From NCBI GenBank assembly GCA_946183755.1, contig CAMHCZ010000088.1, positions 1 to 7,701 of the forward strand: a stretch of DNA of 7,701 bases. Reading direction: 5' to 3'. Positions 1 to 5,558 of the stretch are shown piece after piece (the first letter of the stretch is position 1; each line of letters begins with the position of its first letter). Both the position numbers and the translations under genes were made by a program. The notes beneath the pieces are model-generated. The model was not told the origin of the DNA and made no database searches. It worked only from the letters and a program-made list of their open reading frames with translations. Source of the stretch: an uncultured bacterium. Its GTDB lineage: Bacteria > Bacteroidota > Bacteroidia > Bacteroidales > Paludibacteraceae.

Positions 1-3000
1 TGCAACTGTCTAATCCTCTCAAGAACGCCGAGAGCCGTAGGCACATCGCTGACGTCCGAGAACGAAACAGAGCGTTTGTCCGCTTTCTCCTTGAGCTTGC
101 AACGCATAGGGTTCTTAGCCACATACATAAGCACCGCACCGAAGACCGGCGACTGGTAGTATTGCGACTTGGCGTTTGAGACGAGGTAGCAGCTCATGCG
201 TCCGTTCTTAAGCACAACACGCTCGAAGCCGAGGCTCATGGCTATCCAGCGCAAACGCAAGGCAGAGAACAAGACTCTGACATTGTCCGGCACAGGACCG
301 AAACGGTCGGCAAGGCGTTTTTCGAAAGCATCAATCTGGCTTTCCTCCGTCAAATTGTCAAGCTCACGATAAAGCGACATTCTCTCGGAAATGCTCTCCA
401 CATAGTCGGCCGGTATGAGCATCTCCAAATCCGACTCAAGCGAGCAGTCTGTGACGTACTTGGCATTAGCATCATCGGCAGCCTTCTCGTCCTCATACAG
501 ATATGCGAACTCCTCGTCCTTGAGTTCATGGACAGCTTCGGAAAGAATCTTCTGATAGGTCTCGTAGCCAAGGTCGGCGATAAAGCCGCTCTGTTCCGCT
601 CCGAGCATATTACCTGCGCCACGTATGTCAAGGTCCTGCATGGCAATCTGGAATCCGCTGCCGAGATCGGCGAACGTCTCGATGGCCTGCAAGCGGCGAC
701 GCGCTTCGGGAGTGAGCGTGCTCATCGGCGGCGACAGCAGATAGCAGTAGGCCTTTCGGTTGCTGCGCCCCACTCTGCCTCGAAGCTGGTGCAGGTCGCT
801 GAGTCCGTAGTTCTGCGCACCGTTTATGATGATTGTGTTGGCATTCGGAATGTCGATGCCGGACTCGATGATTGTTGTGGCAATGAGCACATCGTATTCA
901 TAATCCATGAAATCGACAATAATCTGCTCCAGCTTCTCAGCTTCCATCTGTCCGTGTCCGACAACGACGCGAGCCTGCGGCACAACGCTCTTGACCAACG
1001 ATTCGAGGTCGTAGATGTTGTTGATGCGGTTGTTGATGATGAAGACCTGTCCGTTGCGGCTCATCTCACGTTCGATGGCCTCCTTCAGCACATCGGTGTT
1101 GAACTCCTGCAATTCCGTCTGCACCGGATAGCGGTTAGGCGGCGGAGTGCTGATGATGGACAAGTCTCTTGCTCCGAGCAACGAGAACTGCAATGTGCGA
1201 GGTATAGGCGTGGCAGTCATTGTCAGCGTGTCCACATTCACCTTTATGGCTTTGAGTTTCTCCTTGACAGCAACACCGAACTTCTGTTCCTCGTCGATGA
1301 TGAGCAGTCCCAAGTCCTTGAACTTTACGTTCTTGCCGACAAGTTTATGCGTTCCTATAATTATGTCAATCTGTCCTTCGGCAAGGCGTTTGATGACGTC
1401 CTTGGTCTGCGCCGCAGTACGGGCTCGCGACAGATACTCGATGTTGCACGGGAAGTTCTTGAGCCTTTCCTTGAACGACTTGTAATGCTGCAAGGCGAGG
1501 ACAGTTGTAGGCACAAGAACTGCAACTTGCTTATTGTCGGTCACAGCCTTGAAAGCCGCACGCATAGCGACTTCCGTCTTGCCGAAGCCCACATCGCCGC
1601 AGACGAGCCTATCCATCGGGAGCGACTTCTCCATGTCGGCTTTTACATCGGCAGTGGCCTTCATCTGGTCGGGCGTATCCTCATAAATGAACGACGCCTC
1701 AAGCTCCTTCTGCAGGAACGAATCAGGCGAGAACGCAAAGCCCTTCTCCGCCTTTCGTCTGGCGTACAATTTTATCAGGTCGCGGGCGATGTCCTTGACC
1801 TTCTTCTTCGTTCTGTCCTTGAGTTTCTCCCATGCGCCAGAGCCAAGCCGGCTGACCTTTGGCGGCGTTCCGTCCTTGCCCTTGTAGCGCGATATGCGGT
1901 GCAGGTTGTTTATGTTGACGAAAATAATGTCGTTGTTCTGGTATATCAGTTTTATGACCTCCTGCTTCTTGCCGTTCACGTCCATGTTGACAAGTCCGCC
2001 GAAGCGCCCCACTCCATGGTCGATGTGAGTGACATAGTCGCCTATCTTGAACTGATTCAGCTCCTTAAGCGTAAGCAGGACTTTGCCGTTGCGCGCCTTG
2101 TCGCTCTTGAGCGAGTAACGATGGAAACGGTCGAAAATCTCGTGGTCGGTGAATACACAGATGTTCATGTCGTTGTCCACGAAGCCGGAATGCACAGTGT
2201 GAAGCACCGGCGTGAACTGTATGTCCACACCTTTGTCGTCGAAAATGGCGCGTATGCGGTCGGTCTGCTTCACGCTGTCGGAAAGCACAAAAATGCGCTT
2301 GTTCTCGGCTATATAACTGCGGAAACCGTCGATAACGAGGTCGAAGTTCTTGTGGTAAAGCGGTTGCGGCTGTGTGGAGAACGCCACCCGGTCGGAGTTC
2401 GGCATGTGCGAGCCGTGGTTAAGCTCTATTTTTCTGAAACCCGACACGAACTGAAGAAAGTCGTCGCCATTTATGTACGCCTCCTTGTCCTTCTCGACCT
2501 CAGTTTTCATCGAGTTGTGCTTTGACTCATAAACTTTATTGAGCACATCGCACGAGAAGATAAGGTCATCGAAGGCAAAGACCGACGACTCCTTGACGAA
2601 CTGCAGCACAGGCACCGGCGTAACGCCTTTCTGCTCACGCCTTATGTCTGGCACAATGCTGACCGACTCGCGCATTTCCTCAGAAAGCTGCGTTTCGATA
2701 TTGAACAATCGTATGCTGTCTATTTCATTGCCGAAAAAGTCGATACGGAAAGGCAATTCGTTGGAATAAGAGAATATGTCGAGGATGCTGCCACGAGACG
2801 AGAACTGCCCTGGCTCATAAACAAAATCAACGCGCTCGAAGCCGTTCTCTAAAAGTATGTCGATGACGGTATGCGTGTCCACCTCCTCGCCCTTAGTCAG
2901 AGTGAGAATCTTCTTGCGCAGAGACGACGACGGAATCACCTTCTCGACCAGCGCCTCGGGATAAGTCACGATGACCAGCCGCAAGCCATTCGCCTGCGAC

Positions 3001-3329
3001 AAACGGTTGAGCACCTCGGTGCGCATCACCTCGTTTATGGAATCGACCTTGCCTTTGTTTATATTTCTGAACGACGAGGGGAAATAAAGCACCTGCTCAG
3101 CGCCCAGCATGTGCGTCATATCGTTGAAAAGATATGCGGCAGACTCCTCGTCGTTAGCCACGACGAACATATCGTCAGTGATAGAAGCAAAGACGGAAGC
3201 GAGCGCCATAGACCTCGAAGAGCCGACAAGCCCTTCGGCCACGACATTCCTGCCAGCAGCGAGAGCCTTGCGCACATCAGCCACTAACGGATGCTTTGAA
3301 TAAGCGGAAAACAGTTCAGAAATATCCAT
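1..3329 (-). CDS. mfd: Transcription-repair coupling factor Mfd (3' end runs off the window)
   Basis: Mfd is a cytoplasmic ATP-dependent DNA translocase that binds stalled RNA polymerase, pushes it off the template and recruits UvrA for transcription-coupled repair. The minus-strand frame is open from the ATG at 3329-3327 to the window edge, giving 1109 codons with no stop; family members are about 1110-1150 aa, so probably only a short C-terminal tail is missing. The order matches Mfd: an N-terminal UvrB-like module (SSRGSILDIF near residue 180, then FRIDFFGNEIDSIRLF); a CarD-like RNA polymerase-interacting domain starting near residue 428 (GDYVTHIDHGVGRF); a RecG-like SF2 motor with Walker A GDVGFGKT (578-585), Walker B DEEQ (679-682), motif III TATPIPRTL and motif VI QLRGRVGR (848-855); and the C-terminal TRCF domain. 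The ATG lies 12 bp after the kinase stop and the alignment-like start MDISELF fits the family. No frameshift or missing motif is seen. The identification is very secure. Confidence 0.98.
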   Translation of the reverse strand, partial: MDISELFSAYSKHPLVADVRKALAAGRNVVAEGLVGSSRSMALASVFASITDDMFVVANDEESAAYLFNDMTHMLGAEQVLYFPSSFRNINKGKVDSINEVMRTEVLNRLSQANGLRLVIVTYPEALVEKVIPSSSLRKKILTLTKGEEVDTHTVIDILLENGFERVDFVYEPGQFSSRGSILDIFSYSNELPFRIDFFGNEIDSIRLFNIETQLSEEMRESVSIVPDIRREQKGVTPVPVLQFVKESSVFAFDDLIFSCDVLNKVYESKHNSMKTEVEKDKEAYINGDDFLQFVSGFRKIELNHGSHMPNSDRVAFSTQPQPLYHKNFDLVIDGFRSYIAENKRIFVLSDSVKQTDRIRAIFDDKGVDIQFTPVLHTVHSGFVDNDMNICVFTDHEIFDRFHRYSLKSDKARNGKVLLTLKELNQFKIGDYVTHIDHGVGRFGGLVNMDVNGKKQEVIKLIYQNNDIIFVNINNLHRISRYKGKDGTPPKVSRLGSGAWEKLKDRTKKKVKDIARDLIKLYARRKAEKGFAFSPDSFLQKELEASFIYEDTPDQMKATADVKADMEKSLPMDRLVCGDVGFGKTEVAMRAAFKAVTDNKQVAVLVPTTVLALQHYKSFKERLKNFPCNIEYLSRARTAAQTKDVIKRLAEGQIDIIIGTHKLVGKNVKFKDLGLLIIDEEQKFGVAVKEKLKAIKVNVDTLTMTATPIPRTLQFSLLGARDLSIISTPPPNRYPVQTELQEFNTDVLKEAIEREMSRNGQVFIINNRINNIYDLESLVKSVVPQARVVVGHGQMEAEKLEQIIVDFMDYEYDVLIATTIIESGIDIPNANTIIINGAQNYGLSDLHQLRGRVGRSNRKAYCYLLSPPMSTLTPEARRRLQAIETFADLGSGFQIAMQDLDIRGAGNMLGAEQSGFIADLGYETYQKILSEAVHELKDEEFAYLYEDEKAADDANAKYVTDCSLESDLEMLIPADYVESISERMSLYRELDNLTEESQIDAFEKRLADRFGPVPDNVRVLFSALRLRWIAMSLGFERVVLKNGRMSCYLVSNAKSQYYQSPVFGAVLMYVAKNPMRCKLKEKADKRSVSFSDVSDVPTALGVLERIRQL

Positions 3330-3341
3330 CCTTTTTAGAAT
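3330..3341 (-). other. mfd translation-initiation spacer without a Shine-Dalgarno site
   Basis: The 12 bases between the kinase TAA and the mfd ATG read ATTCTAAAAAGG on the coding strand. The AAAAGG abuts the ATG with no spacer, so it cannot act as a normally positioned Shine-Dalgarno element. An A-rich stretch upstream of the start is typical of Bacteroidota initiation. There is no room for a terminator, and no hairpin is visible. This supports co-transcription of mfd with the upstream genes. Confidence 0.6.
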
Positions 3342-4274
3342 TTACAAACTTTGAACAGCTATTGAAGCTGCGCCAAGAATCGCCGCATCATCAGCTGGCA
3401 GCTGAGAAGGCAGCACCTTGACCTTGCCGCGCCAGAGTGGCAAAAGCGAACGCTCCATTGACTCGCGCACAGGGTCGAACAACAACGCTCCGGCACGAGC
3501 CAGTCCGCCGAAAAGCACAAAAGCCTCAGGCGCTGAGAACGTCACGAAGTCAGCCATCGCACGACCGAGAATCTCGCCTGTGAAGTCGAAGACACGCTTG
3601 GCAAGCGCATCGCCAGCGACTGCCGCCTCGAAAACGTCCTTCGACGTGATGGCATCGGAAGGAACAGAACGAAGCGATGAAGGCTCCGACGACTCCGCCA
3701 TGAACTCGCGCGCCGTGCGAGCCACACCCGTTGCCGAGCAATAAGCCTCAAGACAGCCCTTGCGACCACAGCCGCAAAGACGGCCGTCAGGACAGACAAT
3801 GACATGACCGAGCTCACCGGCGAAACCGTCATGACCGTAAACCATACGTCCGTCGATGACAATGCCGGAGCCGACGCCTGTGCCAAGAGTTATCATGATG
3901 AAGTCGCGCAGACCTACAGCCGCGCCGTAAGTCATCTCGCCCAGGGCGGCGGCGTTGGCGTCGTTGGTTATGCGACAAGGCACGGAAAAAGCCTCCGACA
4001 CAAGACGAGCCACTGGCACAGTGCCGCGCCAAGGCAGGTTGACAGCGCTCTCGATGTTGCCAGTGTAGAAATTTCCGTTCGGACAACCGATGCCGACAGC
4101 CTTGATGTCGTACTTCGCCTTCAGGGGATTAACCTTATCGGCAAGAGCCGCGACAAAAGACGAAAACTCTGGATAATCCTTCGTAATAAGAGAGAACTTC
4201 TCAGTCACTGTGCCTTTTTCGTCAACGAGCCCCACCTTTATAGATGTGCCTCCCATATCAATGCCGACTACCAT
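3342..4274 (-). CDS. ROK-family sugar kinase (glucokinase-like)
   Basis: This 310-residue protein is a cytoplasmic ATP-dependent sugar kinase of the ROK family, which phosphorylates hexoses such as glucose, N-acetylglucosamine, mannose or fructose. The N-terminus carries the phosphate-binding motif DMGGT (residues 6-10). The catalytic Asp is D105 in NDANAAA, followed by the glycine-rich LGTGVGSGIVIDG (130-142). Sugar- and zinc-binding residues are E154 and H157 in GELGH, and the ROK zinc cluster CGCGRKGCLE spans C167, C169, C174 and E176. A second phosphate loop, LFGGLA, is near 254-259. There is no N-terminal winged helix, so it is an enzyme and not a ROK repressor such as NagC or Mlc. Length is normal for the family. 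It starts 11 bp after the permease stop, pairing uptake with phosphorylation. The exact sugar cannot be told from sequence; glucokinase is the default call. Confidence 0.95.
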   Translation of the reverse strand: MVVGIDMGGTSIKVGLVDEKGTVTEKFSLITKDYPEFSSFVAALADKVNPLKAKYDIKAVGIGCPNGNFYTGNIESAVNLPWRGTVPVARLVSEAFSVPCRITNDANAAALGEMTYGAAVGLRDFIMITLGTGVGSGIVIDGRMVYGHDGFAGELGHVIVCPDGRLCGCGRKGCLEAYCSATGVARTAREFMAESSEPSSLRSVPSDAITSKDVFEAAVAGDALAKRVFDFTGEILGRAMADFVTFSAPEAFVLFGGLARAGALLFDPVRESMERSLLPLWRGKVKVLPSQLPADDAAILGAASIAVQSL

Positions 4275-4285
4275 AATATAATGTT

Positions 4286-5533
4286 TTATTTATCAGATTC
4301 ATGAACAAAAAGCGCATAACCGAGGATGAAAGCCAGGCAGAAAGCCCCGACCATATAAGTCGGCTGGAACGACCCGAACACATCGACGAGTCTGCCCTGA
4401 AGCGCCGGAATAACACCGCCGCCGAACACCATCATCATAAACACTCCGGCTGCAAGATTGGTGCTGCGGCCCAGTCCCTGAGTAGCAAGAATGAACACGC
4501 ATGTCCACATGACTGAGTTGCAGAATCCCACCGCTATGAGCATTGCGATGGAGACTGGCAGCGTGGTGAGCACGATGTTGAAGTCGCTGTCGAGAGCCGG
4601 CAGGGAGAGTGTGTAAGAGAGAGGCGTGAAGATGGCTCCGAGGTAAAGCAAGAGAGCCACTGAAGCCACGATGATAAGCTGCGTGCGACTGCGAATGACC
4701 GTGCCGACAGCAGCTCCGACAAGACGCCCGACAAGCATGAAAATCCAGTATGTGCCGACGACTGCGCCAGCCGATGTCGGGTCAACATGCAACTCGTTGA
4801 GCATGAAGAGGTTTGTGATATTGGCTGTAGATACTTCCATGCCGACATAGAGGAATATTGCCACAATGCCGAGCAGGAACTTTGGATTGATAAGCGAACG
4901 GAACTCCGAAAGCATATTCTCGCCGCCGGAGATATTCAAATCCGGGAACGTGATGAGCGTTGCGGCGATGAACACAACAATGGCGATGCCTATAATGCAG
5001 AAAATTAGCGGATTGACATCAGACACCGACAGCGAACTGAAATCAGCCACATTGCCCATGATGAAACCGACGATAAGCGGAGAGAGCGTGGCGCCGATGG
5101 ACGATGCCGCCCCACCGAGATTCATGCGAGTGTTACCGCCCGAAGGGTCGCCCGCAGCCACGATGACCGGATTGACAACCACCTGAAGAAGCGTCACGGC
5201 ACAACCGAGCGTGAACATGCCCGAAAAGTAAACGACAAGGCTGCCGAAATTGCCGCCAAGCAGCACCAGCACGAACGAAAAGACAACAACTGACATGGCG
5301 GTCTGAATCGAGCGTTTGTAACCGAACCTGTCAACAAAAAGCGACGACGGAATGCCCACAAAGAAATAAGCGATAAAAAAGAACAATCCACCAAGCTGAG
5401 ACTGGAACGTGGAAAGGGAGAACTGTGTCTGTATAACTTTAGAGAACGGGTCGTTAAGTCCTGTTATGAATGCCATGCTGAAGTAAATCAGCACCATCAA
5501 CAGAAACACTATTGTTTTAGAAGTCAGACGCAT
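4286..5533 (-). CDS. FucP/GluP-type sugar MFS permease (proton symporter)
   Basis: This 415-residue inner-membrane protein has about 12 hydrophobic segments and no signal peptide (approximate TMs at 8-26, 45-63, 75-93, 97-118, 142-160, 175-195, 219-237, 249-268, 276-296, 321-345, 349-371 and 389-411). It belongs to the fucose/glucose/galactose:H+ symporter (FHS) group of the MFS. Supporting signs are the TM1 Asp (D28 in GLNDPF), the TM2-3 loop VDRFGYKRSI (67-76), the TM4 end LLQVVVNP (115-122) and the RMNL turn (136-139) that leads into TM5. By motif alignment D28 matches FucP Asp46, and Q117 stands where FucP has Glu135. The TM5 motif is unusual for the group: GGAASSIG replaces the common AQAFNSLG, so the substrate may differ from fucose or glucose. 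The gene starts 25 bp after the peptidase stop and is followed by a sugar kinase. The coding-strand leader GAATACAACC...AAACGTT has no ribosome-binding motif. Transport of a monosaccharide is likely; the identity is open. Confidence 0.9.
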   Translation of the reverse strand: MRLTSKTIVFLLMVLIYFSMAFITGLNDPFSKVIQTQFSLSTFQSQLGGLFFFIAYFFVGIPSSLFVDRFGYKRSIQTAMSVVVFSFVLVLLGGNFGSLVVYFSGMFTLGCAVTLLQVVVNPVIVAAGDPSGGNTRMNLGGAASSIGATLSPLIVGFIMGNVADFSSLSVSDVNPLIFCIIGIAIVVFIAATLITFPDLNISGGENMLSEFRSLINPKFLLGIVAIFLYVGMEVSTANITNLFMLNELHVDPTSAGAVVGTYWIFMLVGRLVGAAVGTVIRSRTQLIIVASVALLLYLGAIFTPLSYTLSLPALDSDFNIVLTTLPVSIAMLIAVGFCNSVMWTCVFILATQGLGRSTNLAAGVFMMMVFGGGVIPALQGRLVDVFGSFQPTYMVGAFCLAFILGYALFVHESDK

Positions 5534-5558
5534 AACGTTTGTGTGTCAGGTTGTATTC

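Noticed and set aside
528..2525. A 665-codon open frame on the plus strand.
   Set aside because: It lies wholly antisense to mfd, whose motifs are unmistakable. Its translation shows no recognisable domain and is rich in Leu, Val, Arg and His, as expected from reading codon-biased genes backwards.
3310..3370. TTTG and TATTTCTG stretches around the mfd start that weakly resemble a Bacteroidota promoter.
   Set aside because: The TAnnTTTG-like match is imperfect and lies inside the mfd coding sequence downstream of its ATG, so it could not produce full-length mfd mRNA.
3542..3886. Minus-strand open frame in another register inside the kinase gene.
   Set aside because: It is a low-complexity Arg/Ser/Val-rich product overlapping the kinase in a different frame, with no initiation signal or domain.
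3804..4304. A 166-codon plus-strand open frame opposite the ROK kinase.
   Set aside because: It covers the conserved ROK motifs on the other strand, and its product resembles no family I know.
5534..5558. Possible terminator or regulatory site between the peptidase and permease genes.
   Set aside because: The 25 bp contain no inverted repeat and no T-run, and are too short for a promoter with a leader.
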